A stretch of DNA of 64,000 nucleotides, taken from contig JAIXUE010000002.1 in assembly GCA_027483605.1 (NCBI GenBank), positions 1 to 64,000 on the forward strand. The letters run 5' to 3'. Positions within the stretch are counted from its first letter, which is position 1. Each line of letters opens with the position of its first letter. Both the position numbers and the translations under genes were made by a program. Below the pieces are notes generated by a model. That model was not told the DNA's origin, searched no databases, and saw nothing but the letters and a program-made list of their open reading frames with translations. Positions 48,477-58,253 of the stretch are shown here, piece by piece. This DNA is from Cryomorphaceae bacterium (GTDB lineage: Bacteria; Bacteroidota; Bacteroidia; Flavobacteriales_D; Crocinitomicaceae).

Positions 48477-50171
48477 TTATTTGACTAAGTCAATGAAAGT
48501 GGCATCGTTCATGAGTTTGATGAATTCGCGGTCTTTGCTTGCTTTTTCTTTGTATGCAGCGTTCTTTGAAATGGCTGTTTTCAACTTAGCAACAACTGCA
48601 TCGGCACCTGCACCGCTGCGCGCTTCGATGATGGCTTTAAGGTAAGCAAGTTCTGCTGTTTCGGTTAGTCCGGCACTTGCTTTTTTAGCGGCATCTAATT
48701 TGTTGCTTAAAATAAGCACAAGCACTTTATTGTAGGAATCTTGTGTGAGGTTTTTCTCAGCTGCACCGTAGTTGCCATCCATGATGTCAAGAACCGCTTG
48801 ATTGTAGTTGCTAACGCTTGTTTTGGAAGCGCTGATGAGCTTCTTTGCAGCCGCACGGTTGCCTTCTAGGATCAGGCTTGCTGCCAAGTTGTTCTTCGTA
48901 ACAGGGATATCTTTGAGCTCGTTGGCTTTTTTGAAAGATTTAGCAGCATCTTTAGTGTTGCCCAATTCGAAAAGGGTAGCACCTAGGTTCGTGTGCGCGC
49001 GGTGGTCATTAGCGTAGTTTGCTGCTGCAATTGCGTAAATGCGCGCTTTTTCGTTTACATCGGTAGTGAGTTTGCCTGCAGTGAATAACAATTCTTCGAT
49101 AGAAAGTGAATTTGGATTTTGCACACTTGCTGCACGAAGTTCTTCGTCGGTGAGACCATATTCTGTATACTTCACGACAACAACTGCACGGCGAATCATA
49201 GGGAACACATCGCGCTCTAATTCAGTGTAAGCTTTCCCCAAATTGACCATGTCTTTTTCGCGTTGCTCTGGGTCTTTGGTCATTTCTAAGATGCGAATGA
49301 ATAGGTTTTTATCAGCTTCTGGAATAGTGGTAGTGGCAGCAAGTTGACTTTTGAAACCTTCAAAGTCTTCGCCGAATTTTGCCAAAGCGTATGCATTAGT
49401 GTCTGCGTAGGCAGTAAGCTTTGCTTTTTTCATGAGGTCGGTAAGGGCCTTGCGCGCCGCTACTGTGCGGTCTGCTGAAAGGTTGTCATTCTTGGCAACT
49501 TCGCCATCTGGAGAAGCGTAACCATTGATTTCTATTCCTGTGATTTTGATTTTAGGATTGGTTTGGGCAGCTTGCATCCAAGCCATAAGCGCAAGGATGT
49601 CTTGGTCTTTGATTTCATTTGCGCGGATATCAGACTTGCCTTTTTCAAAGTTAAAGGTAGCTGTAGTTGTTTTGTCAAAAGAACGAACCAAAGCATCTTG
49701 CTCAGTGAGTACTTTAAAGGTTTTGTCTACGAGGTAGGGTGTAATGATGGTAGCGTCGGCAATTTTAGTTTCAGGCAATGCACCTTTTTCTTTGGTTTGC
49801 TTGTACAATTTACCAGTGATGATGACATCTGCAGCCTCCATGGATGGGTCGTAGGCCATGGTTTGCTCAAATGTGGCGGTACCGCCAGTTTTGAAATCGA
49901 TGGTGGTGCCGTTTCCGGTAACTTTAGAACCATTTACATACCAAGTTCCAATTGCTGTGGAACCAATTTTTGGGGTAATTTCAGCTTTCGCCTTTTTTTG
50001 GATGCCCTTTTCAGGAACATTAACTGTAATGCTAACCTTTACGGAGTCACCGTGCATTTCCAACGGATTGGGGTTCACTGTGTAGGTGATGTCTTTGACA
50101 AGGTCGCAAGATGCGACAAAAAACGCCGCAGTTCCGATCAGTAAGGTTCCGTTTAAGCGAGTGAAATTCAT
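48477..50171 (-). CDS. Lipoprotein with OmpA-like and TPR regions
   Basis: A 564-residue lipoprotein. The start chosen (MNFTRLNGTL) places Cys22 in the lipobox FFVASC; a longer start 27 bases upstream is possible. Residues about 23-160 are beta-rich (PNPLEMHGDSVKVSITVNVP). A segment near 185-260 resembles the OmpA peptidoglycan-binding fold (TGIEINGYASPDGEVAKNDN, then LSADRTVAARKAL). The C-terminal third has helical tetratricopeptide-like repeats (DHRAHTNLGATLFELGNTKD). It may tether an envelope complex to the cell wall; no specific partner is visible. Confidence 0.82.
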   Translation of the reverse strand: MNFTRLNGTLLIGTAAFFVASCDLVKDITYTVNPNPLEMHGDSVKVSITVNVPEKGIQKKAKAEITPKIGSTAIGTWYVNGSKVTGNGTTIDFKTGGTATFEQTMAYDPSMEAADVIITGKLYKQTKEKGALPETKIADATIITPYLVDKTFKVLTEQDALVRSFDKTTTATFNFEKGKSDIRANEIKDQDILALMAWMQAAQTNPKIKITGIEINGYASPDGEVAKNDNLSADRTVAARKALTDLMKKAKLTAYADTNAYALAKFGEDFEGFKSQLAATTTIPEADKNLFIRILEMTKDPEQREKDMVNLGKAYTELERDVFPMIRRAVVVVKYTEYGLTDEELRAASVQNPNSLSIEELLFTAGKLTTDVNEKARIYAIAAANYANDHRAHTNLGATLFELGNTKDAAKSFKKANELKDIPVTKNNLAASLILEGNRAAAKKLISASKTSVSNYNQAVLDIMDGNYGAAEKNLTQDSYNKVLVLILSNKLDAAKKASAGLTETAELAYLKAIIEARSGAGADAVVAKLKTAISKNAAYKEKASKDREFIKLMNDATFIDLVK

Positions 50172-50195
50172 GTGTTTAATTTTTATGATTCCTTG

Positions 50196-50203
50196 CAAAA
50201 TTA
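50196..50203 (-). promoter_or_regulatory. -7 promoter element for the OmpA/TPR lipoprotein gene
   Basis: TAATTTTG on the minus strand is an exact match to TAnnTTTG, 24 bases before the chosen ATG at 50171. It supports that start: the alternative ATG at 50198 would fall inside the element. Confidence 0.55.
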
Positions 50204-50258
50204 GGGAATAATTTTAACATCCCTATTTTTTGTTCCAAGATCTTTATATTTTGAAAAA

Positions 50259-50690
50259 TTAATGTGGATGAAAATCTAGTTGCAGCGATTGTAACGGAAT
50301 CAATACAAAGTCGCGGTCTTGGTATCGCGGGTGCGGTATTTGTAAATTTGGGCTTTGGATGCAGAGATTTTCATAGAAGATGATATCTAGATCAATGCAG
50401 CGGTCTTCGTAATGTGCCGAATGCTTGATGCGGCCTAAAGCCATTTCAATTGCCTGCAATTCTTTTAGAAGTTGATAAGGATTTAAATCAGTCAACAAAA
50501 GCAAACAACCATTGACAAATTCATGATCAGAAATGAATCCCTCTGGGGCACTCCTGTAAAAAGCGGAGACCTGGACCACTCTTCCACAAGATTTTGCCAA
50601 CTGATCAATGGCTTTTAGGATGTTTGCTTCTTTATCCCCCAAATTAGAGCCAAAAGCGATAACAACTCTGTTGCTCCCAGCTATTTCCAT
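50259..50690 (-). CDS. folK: 2-amino-4-hydroxy-6-hydroxymethyldihydropteridine pyrophosphokinase
   Basis: HPPK transfers pyrophosphate from ATP to 6-hydroxymethyl-dihydropterin in folate synthesis. The 143-residue protein has VVIAFGSNLGDKEANILKAI, the acidic magnesium motif RCIDLDIIFYE, and the LQIPHPRYQDRDFVLIPL signature. Its start overlaps gldD by 10 bases, so it is the last gene of the topA-ssb-gldE-gldD-folK unit. Confidence 0.95.
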   Translation of the reverse strand: MEIAGSNRVVIAFGSNLGDKEANILKAIDQLAKSCGRVVQVSAFYRSAPEGFISDHEFVNGCLLLLTDLNPYQLLKELQAIEMALGRIKHSAHYEDRCIDLDIIFYENLCIQSPNLQIPHPRYQDRDFVLIPLQSLQLDFHPH

Positions 50691-51259
50691 TTGAAACTTT
50701 TGACAAGTTCTTGTAAATCTGACTTTAGGTAGATCAAGGTGGGTCTCAGTGAGTCATAATTTGGTCTGCAATTGAGCAGGACTTCCCCACGCAAAAAATG
50801 TTGGGTAGAGTCAGTGAGGTAAAACTGGAAGTTAGTGGCGACATTTCCTTTGAGTTCGAAAAATGTTCCAAATACGCGTTTTTGAGGCTCGATAATTTGT
50901 TCAAAATCAATTTTGTCGGCCATGATTTTGTGCTCGTCTACTTTGTCGTTGGCAAAATTGATGATTTCAGGCAACGAATCTTTGGAAGGAATGCGCAAGT
51001 AGTATAAAAAGAGGGTGCCGTTGAGCGGGCCAAGGTCTATTTCTTGTAAACTGTAGTTGTTCTTGGATTGCTCATATTTCTTTGGCATGAAGGAATTGGC
51101 CAACTTGAATTGAAAATTGTTGGGGCTGGTATAGCTCCGATAAGCATGCGCAGGGAATTCAGTGCGCAAAAAAGTACTCGGTTTAGGCACTGGGTTGGAT
51201 TCGCCACAGGCCATTAATAGCCATAAAACCAAATAAGCGAGAAGCAAGTTAATTTTCAT
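50681..51259 (-). CDS. gldD: Gliding motility lipoprotein GldD
   Basis: GldD is an essential gliding and type IX secretion lipoprotein in Flavobacterium, and is thought to work with GldE. The 192-residue protein has lipobox LLMACG (Cys18), then PKPSTFLRTEFPAHAYRSY, which matches the family's conserved N-terminal segment. Location in the periplasmic leaflet or outer membrane is inferred. It overlaps gldE by 11 bases and folK by 10, showing tight coupling. Confidence 0.92.
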   Translation of the reverse strand: MKINLLLAYLVLWLLMACGESNPVPKPSTFLRTEFPAHAYRSYTSPNNFQFKLANSFMPKKYEQSKNNYSLQEIDLGPLNGTLFLYYLRIPSKDSLPEIINFANDKVDEHKIMADKIDFEQIIEPQKRVFGTFFELKGNVATNFQFYLTDSTQHFLRGEVLLNCRPNYDSLRPTLIYLKSDLQELVKSFKWK

Positions 51260-52586
51260 CTATGCAGACTTTTACAGATTTAACGCGTTTTTTGTCAGAA
51301 GATTCTACAATCAGTTTGAGTGGTCCCAACACGATGTATTCATTGTTTTTGAGAATTCTGCCGGCAACTTCAATCACGAGTCCTCCTAGGGTTTCGGCTT
51401 CGCCGCGTGCGTCTTCGATGGTGTTTTCGTGCTGCTCTCCAATGATTTTGAGTAAATCATTGAGCGAGGTTCGGCCTTCGAACAGAAAAATGTTGTCTGC
51501 CTGTTTGGTGTACTGAATTTCGGTGTCGTCGAATTCATCAGTGATATCGCCTACAATTTCTTCAAGGATGTCTTCTAGGGTAATGATACCACTGGCCCCG
51601 CCGTATTCATCTACAACCACCGCCATGTGCATTTTCATATTCCTGAATTCTTGTAAGAGATCATTGATCTTTTTGTTTTCAGGTACAAAATATGGTTTTC
51701 TAAGGACTTGCGCCCAATTAAAATCAGCAGGTTGATCTAGATGATTTAACAAATCTTTGATATACAAGATCCCAATAATGTTGTCCGGGCTTTCATTGAA
51801 AACAGGGATGCGTGAATAGCCTACTTCGATGATTTTATTCAGGACCGCTGAGAAGGAATCGGCAGCATCGATGTCTTCCACCTCTACGCGCGGTGTCATG
51901 ATTTCCGATGCTTCGGTTTTGCCAAAACGCACGATGCCTTCTAGAATTTTGTGTTCTTCTATTGATCCGCCATCTGTTTTGGTAAGCGCAACTGCTTGCT
52001 CGAGTTCGTTTTGATTGATAGTAGCTCCTTTATTACCGAGTTTTTGGATAAAATTGGTGCCCCAAACTAAAATATACTTGAGCCATGAGATGGGCGGCAT
52101 CTTGCTGATCAAGCGCAGCGGATACGCCGCAAGCAAACTCACTTTTAAGGCATTGCGATTGGCAAAAATTTTAGGGATAACCTCGCCAAATAGCAAGAGT
52201 AAAAGTGTGATGCCAAGTACCTCAATGACAAAACGCCAAGGTGCAAAATGACCCTGTGTAGGGAAGAGGTCATTGAGTACAAACGACGATAAAATGACAA
52301 TTCCAACGTTAACAAAATTGTTGAAAATGAGAATAGTAGCTAAGAGTTCTTGCGGCTTTGACAATAGCGTCAAAATGAGTTTGGCCCGTGCCGAAGGATT
52401 GGCTTTTATGGCTGCGTTGTCTTTGGGCTTGAGTGAAAAGTAAGCACTTTCTGAGCCCGATGCAAATGCAGATAGCAAGAGCAGTAAAAGAATGATCAGG
52501 AGGTAAAGATAACTTGCATCGCTAATTTGGACATGAAAATCAAAAAGCGATGCTTCGAGACTCGGAGGTTCTATGGCTGAGTTCAT
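51249..52586 (-). CDS. gldE: Gliding motility-associated CBS/CNNM membrane protein GldE
   Basis: A 445-residue protein of the HlyC/CorC (CNNM) family. The N-terminal DUF21 region has about four membrane segments (SGSESAYFSL motif). Two CBS domains follow (about 215-335, with FGKTEASEIMTPRVEVEDID and VVDEYGGASGIITLEDILEE), then a CorC_HlyC domain (about 350-440). In Flavobacterium GldE sits next to GldD and supports gliding; magnesium transport has been suggested for the wider family. It is 3 bases after ssb. Confidence 0.92.
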   Translation of the reverse strand: MNSAIEPPSLEASLFDFHVQISDASYLYLLIILLLLLLSAFASGSESAYFSLKPKDNAAIKANPSARAKLILTLLSKPQELLATILIFNNFVNVGIVILSSFVLNDLFPTQGHFAPWRFVIEVLGITLLLLLFGEVIPKIFANRNALKVSLLAAYPLRLISKMPPISWLKYILVWGTNFIQKLGNKGATINQNELEQAVALTKTDGGSIEEHKILEGIVRFGKTEASEIMTPRVEVEDIDAADSFSAVLNKIIEVGYSRIPVFNESPDNIIGILYIKDLLNHLDQPADFNWAQVLRKPYFVPENKKINDLLQEFRNMKMHMAVVVDEYGGASGIITLEDILEEIVGDITDEFDDTEIQYTKQADNIFLFEGRTSLNDLLKIIGEQHENTIEDARGEAETLGGLVIEVAGRILKNNEYIVLGPLKLIVESSDKKRVKSVKVCIDEN

Positions 52587-52589
52587 GGT

Positions 52590-53030
52590 TTAAAAGGGAA
52601 GGTCGTCGGCTGAATCTGAGGCGAGGCCGCTCATGGGTGTGGGGTTATTGGGTTTTCCTTCGTTCCCATAATGACTTGTGCGCTCTATTTGTTCGGAGCG
52701 AGTAAGAATAGTAAGCTCGTCGCCAACTACTTCGGTGGCATAGCGCATTTGCCCTTCTTTGTCTGTCCAGGATCTTTTTTTGAGTTTGCCTTCTACATAA
52801 ATTTTACTGCCTTTGCGCAGGTATTTATCGGCAACTTCTGCAAGACCACGCCAAAGAACGATGTCGTGCCAATCGGTTATTTCTTTCTTTTCACCACTTT
52901 GCTTGTCGGTGTAATTCTCTGAGGTGGCCAGCGGAAACGATGCCACTACCGCACCATTTTCTAGGCGGCGAACGTCTGGGTCTTTGCCCAGATTTCCGAT
53001 TAAAATAACTTTATTGACACTCCCGTTCAT
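52590..53030 (-). CDS. ssb: Single-stranded DNA-binding protein
   Basis: SSB protects single-stranded DNA and recruits repair and replication proteins. With the start [20 protein letters not shown] it has 146 residues; an ATG 18 bases upstream would give 152. The OB fold covers about residues 1-110, and the C-terminal tip is DDLPF, the protein-interaction tail. The order ssb-gldE-gldD is characteristic of Flavobacteriia. Its start lies 24 bases after the topA stop. Confidence 0.96.
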   Translation of the reverse strand: MNGSVNKVILIGNLGKDPDVRRLENGAVVASFPLATSENYTDKQSGEKKEITDWHDIVLWRGLAEVADKYLRKGSKIYVEGKLKKRSWTDKEGQMRYATEVVGDELTILTRSEQIERTSHYGNEGKPNNPTPMSGLASDSADDLPF

Positions 53031-53054
53031 TTGATTTTTTTCAATCAATAATAG

Positions 53055-55379
53055 TTATTTTTTTCGAATAGGACGCTTTTTCGCACTTTTTGCTGGCTGA
53101 TTAGCAGCAATTTCCATGCATTCTGCCAAACTTAAAGTTTCTGGCTTGCAGTCTTTTGGCAATTTGAAGTTGTCTTTCCCAATCTTAAGGTAGGCACCAT
53201 AGCGGCCATTGAGCAATTGAACATCTGGGTTTTCATCAAAGGTTTTGATGAGCGCTTTTGCGGCTTCATCTTGCTTGATGGTATCAAGTTCAATGGCTCT
53301 CTCCAAGCTAATGGACATTGGGTCTTCTTCTTTTGGGATTGAGCAAAAACGCTTACCTACTTGTACATAAGGACCAAAGCGACCAATGTTGACCCGTACA
53401 GCTTCACCGTTGTGTTCGCCGAGCACTTTTGGTAATTCAAAAAGTTTGAGCGCTTCTTCGAGCGTGATGTTGTTGATCGATTGATTTGCTTGTAAGGAAG
53501 CGAATTGAGGTTTGAGGCCATCCGATTTTTCATCGCCAATCTGAATCATGGGGCCAAAGCGGCCAATGCGGGCAATAATCTTGCGTCCGCTTTTTGGGTC
53601 TGTACCTAATTCGCGTTCGCCAGTAGCTCTTTCGGAGTGTTCGAGGGTGTTTTCTACAGTCGAATGAAAAGGACCATAAAAGGACTGTAGCATGTCGGTC
53701 CAGTTGAGTTGTCCGCTGGCAATTTCGTCAAAAGAAGCCTCCACTTTTGCTGTAAACTGATAATCGAGAATTTGTTCAAAGTTGGCGACCAAAAAGTCGG
53801 TCACAACCATGCCGATATCGGTAGGAGAGAGCTTGTTTTTCTCTTTACCTGTAGTTTCCGATTTTTCTAGTTCTTGAATGCCGTTCGAATCCAATACAAG
53901 CTGTGCATATTTGCGAATAACACCTTCTCGCTCTTGTTTTTCGACGTAGTTGCGTTTCTGAATTGTTGAAATGGTTGGGGCGTAAGTAGAGGGGCGGCCA
54001 ATTCCTAATTCTTCGAGTTTTTTGACCAAAGATGCCTCCACGTAGCGCGACGGCGGACGGCTGAAACGCTCCGTTGCAGTGCTCTGTTGTAGGGTCAAAA
54101 CTTCGCCGACAGTAACTTTTGGTAATAGGCCCTCTGTTTCGTTGTTTTCGTCTAGATCGTCGTCTAGACTTGCAGCCAAATAAACTTTTAAAAAGCCATC
54201 AAAAATCAAGACCTCGCCTTTTGCTTGAAAATAGTATGGATTGCTCAGTCCGTTGATTTTGATGGTTGTTCTTTCGAGTTGTGCATGAGCCATTTGGCTG
54301 GCTATACCGCGTTTCCAAATGAGTTCATACAAACGTTCTTCGTCGCGCTCTGCTTGGATATTTGAGCGGGTAAAGTCTGTGGGGCGAATGGCTTCGTGGG
54401 CCTCTTGTGCGCCCGCACTTTTGGTGCTGTATTTGGTAGGTTTGGAGTAAGCTTCGCCGTAAAGGCTCGTGATGGCGCTTTTTGCGGCGTCAATGGCAGT
54501 TTGCGATAAATTCACAGAATCGGTACGCATGTAGGTGATGTGACCTGCTTCGTAAAGTCTTTGGGCAACACTCATTGTTTTGCTCACCGAAAAACCGAGC
54601 TTGAGGCTTGCCTCTTGTTGAAGGGTAGAAGTGGTGAAGGGCGCTGCCGGGCTTTTTGTAGCTGGTTTTTGTTGTACGTCTTCTACACTAAATTGGGCAT
54701 TTTGCGCTTCTGTCAAAAGTTGCTGCGCCGCTTTTTTGTCGGAAATTTGTTGGTTGAGCTCTGCATTGAGTATGCCATTTCCCGATAAAAACTGACCTTG
54801 AACTCGGAAAAATCCTTCGGAATTGAATTGATTGATCTCGCGTTCGCGCTCTACAATAAGCCGAACGGCTACCGATTGCACGCGGCCAGCAGAAAGGCTT
54901 GGACGCACTTTTTTCCAAAGCACTGGCGAGAGTTCAAAACCAACAATGCGGTCTAGCACACGGCGCGCTTGCTGTGCATCGACAAGTTCTTGATTGATTT
55001 GTCTGGGATTTTCGATGGCACGCGTAACGGCTGTTTTGGTAATTTCATTGAAAGTGATGCGCTTGGTATCTTTTTTTTGGAGCTCAAGTGTTTCGTACAA
55101 GTGCCAAGAAATGGCTTCTCCTTCGCGGTCTTCATCGGTTGCGAGCCATACGGTGTCGGCTGCTTTGGCTAATTTTTTAAGTTCGGCAACTACTTGTTTT
55201 TTGTCGGGACTCACTTCATATTGCGGTGCAAAACTCGCTTCAATGTCTATGGCAATGCCTTTTTTGGCGAGGTCTCTGACGTGGCCGTAGCTCGACTTTA
55301 CAATGTAGTCTTTACCGAGGTAGCCCTCGATGGTTTTTGCCTTTGCAGGAGACTCAACGATAACAAGATTTTTAGCCAT
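53055..55379 (-). CDS. topA: DNA topoisomerase I
   Basis: A type IA topoisomerase that relaxes negative supercoils. The start chosen (MAKNLVIVESPAKAKTIEGY) gives 774 residues; an upstream ATG at 55427 lies within the promoter. The Toprim domain (1-110, with ATDEDREGEAISWHL) and the catalytic tyrosine in ITYMRTDSVNLS are intact. Instead of zinc fingers, the C-terminal third has repeated modules with GRFGPYVQVGKRF-type motifs and a basic tail, as usual in Bacteroidota. It is first in the topA-ssb-gldE-gldD-folK run. Confidence 0.98.
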   Translation of the reverse strand: MAKNLVIVESPAKAKTIEGYLGKDYIVKSSYGHVRDLAKKGIAIDIEASFAPQYEVSPDKKQVVAELKKLAKAADTVWLATDEDREGEAISWHLYETLELQKKDTKRITFNEITKTAVTRAIENPRQINQELVDAQQARRVLDRIVGFELSPVLWKKVRPSLSAGRVQSVAVRLIVEREREINQFNSEGFFRVQGQFLSGNGILNAELNQQISDKKAAQQLLTEAQNAQFSVEDVQQKPATKSPAAPFTTSTLQQEASLKLGFSVSKTMSVAQRLYEAGHITYMRTDSVNLSQTAIDAAKSAITSLYGEAYSKPTKYSTKSAGAQEAHEAIRPTDFTRSNIQAERDEERLYELIWKRGIASQMAHAQLERTTIKINGLSNPYYFQAKGEVLIFDGFLKVYLAASLDDDLDENNETEGLLPKVTVGEVLTLQQSTATERFSRPPSRYVEASLVKKLEELGIGRPSTYAPTISTIQKRNYVEKQEREGVIRKYAQLVLDSNGIQELEKSETTGKEKNKLSPTDIGMVVTDFLVANFEQILDYQFTAKVEASFDEIASGQLNWTDMLQSFYGPFHSTVENTLEHSERATGERELGTDPKSGRKIIARIGRFGPMIQIGDEKSDGLKPQFASLQANQSINNITLEEALKLFELPKVLGEHNGEAVRVNIGRFGPYVQVGKRFCSIPKEEDPMSISLERAIELDTIKQDEAAKALIKTFDENPDVQLLNGRYGAYLKIGKDNFKLPKDCKPETLSLAECMEIAANQPAKSAKKRPIRKK

Positions 55380-55395
55380 AAGGAGATTTTGGGGA

Positions 55396-55427
55396 CAAAT
55401 GTAAAAGTAAAACAGTTCACAGCTCAA
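55396..55427 (-). promoter_or_regulatory. Promoter of topA-ssb-gldE-gldD-folK
   Basis: On the minus strand TTG (55425-55427), a 21-base spacer and TACATTTG (55396-55403) fit the Bacteroidota consensus. The -7 element ends 16 bases before the topA ATG at 55379. Confidence 0.65.
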
Positions 55428-55510
55428 CTTGTTTGTTGCATTTTTCTACGGATTGATCCTTAACCTATGGTTATATTTTTTTTAGGTTTGACAACTTCCT
55501 GTGCTGCCAA

Positions 55511-55542
55511 TTTGTCAGTAGTTTGATTTTGCCCTATTTTTG
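55511..55542 (+). promoter_or_regulatory. Promoter of miaB
   Basis: TTTG (55511-55514), a 20-base spacer and TATTTTTG (55535-55542) match both Bacteroidota elements. The -7 ends 16 bases before the ATG at 55559, which excludes the longer frame beginning at 55523. Confidence 0.75.
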
Positions 55543-55558
55543 CAGTTCAAGAAAAACG

Positions 55559-56986
55559 ATGGAATACGAAAACAAAGTAATAGACGAAGCACTCCAAGGT
55601 ACTGCCCTTGATTTACCAACTCAGGGCAGCCCCGACGCAAAAAAATTATACTTAGAAAGTTATGGTTGCCAGATGAATTTCTCAGACAGCGAGGTGGTGG
55701 CTTCCATTCTTTCCGATCAAGGTTATCAAACCACCCGCAATATCGATGACGCCGATGTCATTTTGCTCAACACCTGCTCCATTCGCGAAAATGCTGAGCA
55801 ACGCGTACGTAACCGCCTCACCGAGTTCAAAATCAAAAAAGAACGCAATCCTGAGTTGGTGGTGGGTATTCTTGGTTGTATGGCCGAGCGCCTCAAAAAG
55901 AATTTACTCGACGAAGAAAAACTCGTCGATCTAGTTGCGGGCCCAGATGCCTACCGCGACCTTCCTAATTTGATAGACGAAGTGGGAACCGGTCAAAAAG
56001 CAGTAAATGTGTTGTTGTCACGCGATGAAACCTACGCCGATATCGCACCTGTTCGTCTTGACCAAGGAGGTATTTCAGCTTTTGTTACCATTATGCGTGG
56101 CTGTGACAACATGTGTTCTTTTTGCGTGGTGCCGTTTACACGTGGTCGCGAACGTTCTAGGGACCCAAAAACGATTGTTGCCGAATGCCAAGATCTTTTT
56201 GATAAAGGCTATCGCGAAGTGACTTTATTGGGTCAAAACGTCGATTCTTATCGTTGGAACATCTCTGCAAAAGGAGAAATTAAAAATGAAGCAGAGCCCA
56301 CGACTAATTTTGCTCAGCTCATGGAAATGGTGGCGCAGGTTTCTCCGCTATTGCGCGTGCGTTTCAGTACTTCGCATCCAAAAGACATGACCGACGACGT
56401 TCTCGAAATAATGGCCAAATACGAAAATATTTGTCCTTACATCCACTTACCCGTTCAGTCGGGCAACACTGATGTGCTTTATCGCATGAACCGCGGCTAT
56501 TCCCGCGAGTGGTACCTCGAGCGCATTGCGGCCATTAAACGCATCATTCCGGGTTGTGCCATTTCAACTGATATCATAACTGGTTTTTGTGGTGAAACAG
56601 AAGAAGAGCATCAAGAAACGCTCAGCTTAATGGACCTCGTTCAGTACGATTTCGCTTATATGTTTAAGTACTCAGAACGTCCCAAAACACTCGCCGAAAG
56701 ACGCTTTGCCGACGACGTTCCCGAAGAAGTGAAGGGTCGTCGCCTAAACGAAATCATCGAAAAGCAATTGGCTCACTCTTTGGCCTCCAATCAGCGCCTA
56801 GTTGGCACGCTTCAAAAAGTCCTGATAGAAGGTAAATCCAAAAGATCAGAAGAGCATCTTTGTGGCCGCACAGGTAGCAACGTCATGGTCGTTTTCCCGA
56901 AACTTCATTTCGAAAAAGGAGACTACGTGAATGTCCGCATCAAAGACTGCACTTCAGCCACTTTGATGGGTGAAATAGAATTATAA
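55559..56986 (+). CDS. miaB: tRNA-2-methylthio-N6-dimethylallyladenosine synthase
   Basis: A radical-SAM methylthiotransferase that modifies A37 of tRNAs reading UNN codons. The 475-residue protein has three domains. The N-terminal UPF0004 domain has [13 protein letters not shown] and cysteine ligands in NTCSIRENA and GCMAE. The radical-SAM domain has the CxxxCxxC motif ([20 protein letters not shown]). The C-terminal TRAM domain carries [12 protein letters not shown]. It begins an operon that runs through the sigma-54 regulator, lptE and secG. Confidence 0.97.
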   Translation: MEYENKVIDEALQGTALDLPTQGSPDAKKLYLESYGCQMNFSDSEVVASILSDQGYQTTRNIDDADVILLNTCSIRENAEQRVRNRLTEFKIKKERNPELVVGILGCMAERLKKNLLDEEKLVDLVAGPDAYRDLPNLIDEVGTGQKAVNVLLSRDETYADIAPVRLDQGGISAFVTIMRGCDNMCSFCVVPFTRGRERSRDPKTIVAECQDLFDKGYREVTLLGQNVDSYRWNISAKGEIKNEAEPTTNFAQLMEMVAQVSPLLRVRFSTSHPKDMTDDVLEIMAKYENICPYIHLPVQSGNTDVLYRMNRGYSREWYLERIAAIKRIIPGCAISTDIITGFCGETEEEHQETLSLMDLVQYDFAYMFKYSERPKTLAERRFADDVPEEVKGRRLNEIIEKQLAHSLASNQRLVGTLQKVLIEGKSKRSEEHLCGRTGSNVMVVFPKLHFEKGDYVNVRIKDCTSATLMGEIEL

Positions 56987-57002
56987 ACACGAGTTCAATA
57001 AC

Positions 57003-58253
57003 ATGGATGTTCAGCAAATCAAGCAAAGATTCGGCATCATTGGCTCAGCACCTTTGCTCAATCGCGCATTGGAAATTGCCATGCAAGTTGCGCCCACAGA
57101 CATTTCTGTATTAGTTACTGGCGAGAGTGGAACAGGTAAAGAAATCATCCCACAGGTCATTCACCAACTTAGTGCGCGCAAACACGGCGAATACATTGCC
57201 GTGAACTGTGGCGCAATCCCAGAAGGTACTATTGATTCCGAACTATTTGGACACGAAAAAGGATCTTTCACGGGCGCCCAAGGAAGCCGGCAAGGTTATT
57301 TTGAAGTGGCCAACGGGGGTACTATCTTTTTGGATGAGGTCGCAGAACTACCCATGCAGACACAAGTGCGTTTGCTGCGTGTACTCGAAACAGGTGAATA
57401 CATTCGGGTGGGCTCTTCTAAGCCGCTCAAAACCAATGTGAGAGTGGTTGCTGCCACCAACGAAAACATGCAAAAAGCTATTGCATCCGGCAAATTCCGA
57501 GAAGATTTATATTACCGCCTGAGCACCGTTCCGATTCCTTTGCCAGCCTTGCGCCAGCGTGCCGAAGACATCCATTTGCTTTTTAGAAAATTTGCCAACG
57601 ACTTTGCCGACAAATACCGCATGCCGGCCATCAAGCTGACCGAAGCTGCTGTCGAACTTCTGCTCAGTTATCCTTGGCCAGGAAATATTCGTCAGCTCAA
57701 AAATTTGGTCGAGCAGCTTTCTGTCATTGAAACAGCACGCCAAATTGATCCAATGACGCTCAGTGCTTACCTGACGCCAATCACTGAAAAGAGCAGTGGC
57801 TTGCAGCTCAACGACCAAAGTCAAGATTCCATCTCGGAAAGAGAACTCATGTACAAATTTTTATTTGACATGAAAAAAGACCTCACTGAACTCAAAAAAC
57901 TGGTCATCGACATCGCTAGCGGCACCCAAAACATTAACCTCAGTGCCGATCAGACTGCTGCGGTTTCACGACTCTATCAGGAGGTTTACGAAGAACCCAC
58001 TTCCCCCACAAGGATCTTACCGGCTCCTAGTGTACATGTAGAGTTGCCTACCATACAGCGCACACCAGATCACGACGAATACGAGGCCCACATAGAACTT
58101 GAAGAATCCTTAAGTCTAGAGGATCGCGAGCGCGAGCTCATTCAAAAAGCACTCGAGAAGCACCGCGGAAAGCGCAAATATGCAGCGCAAGAACTCGGTA
58201 TTTCTGAGCGCACACTCTATCGCAAAATCAAAGAATTTCAATTAGCAGAATGA
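57003..58253 (+). CDS. Sigma-54-interacting transcriptional regulator without receiver domain
   Basis: A 416-residue bacterial enhancer-binding protein. The AAA+ domain starts almost at residue 1: Walker A GESGTGKE at 40-47, the sigma-54 contact loop GSFTGA at 87-92 (usual GAFTGA, one conservative change), Walker [10 protein letters not shown] at 105-113, and the R-finger region downstream ([15 protein letters not shown]). A long linker (about 240-370) leads to a C-terminal Fis-type helix-turn-helix ([20 protein letters not shown]). No receiver, GAF or PAS domain is present, so activity must be controlled otherwise, for example by expression or a partner. It overlaps lptE by 4 bases. Confidence 0.93.
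   Translation: MDVQQIKQRFGIIGSAPLLNRALEIAMQVAPTDISVLVTGESGTGKEIIPQVIHQLSARKHGEYIAVNCGAIPEGTIDSELFGHEKGSFTGAQGSRQGYFEVANGGTIFLDEVAELPMQTQVRLLRVLETGEYIRVGSSKPLKTNVRVVAATNENMQKAIASGKFREDLYYRLSTVPIPLPALRQRAEDIHLLFRKFANDFADKYRMPAIKLTEAAVELLLSYPWPGNIRQLKNLVEQLSVIETARQIDPMTLSAYLTPITEKSSGLQLNDQSQDSISERELMYKFLFDMKKDLTELKKLVIDIASGTQNINLSADQTAAVSRLYQEVYEEPTSPTRILPAPSVHVELPTIQRTPDHDEYEAHIELEESLSLEDRERELIQKALEKHRGKRKYAAQELGISERTLYRKIKEFQLAE

Noticed and set aside
49563-50144. 193-codon plus-strand frame opposite the OmpA/TPR lipoprotein gene
   Set aside because: The minus-strand lipoprotein has a signal peptide and domain structure; the antisense product is cysteine- and phenylalanine-rich without a family.
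53031-53048. Longer N-terminus for ssb (MIEKNQ)
   Set aside because: Relatives begin at the conserved M-x-G-x-x-N-K-V; the upstream ATG is possible but less likely.
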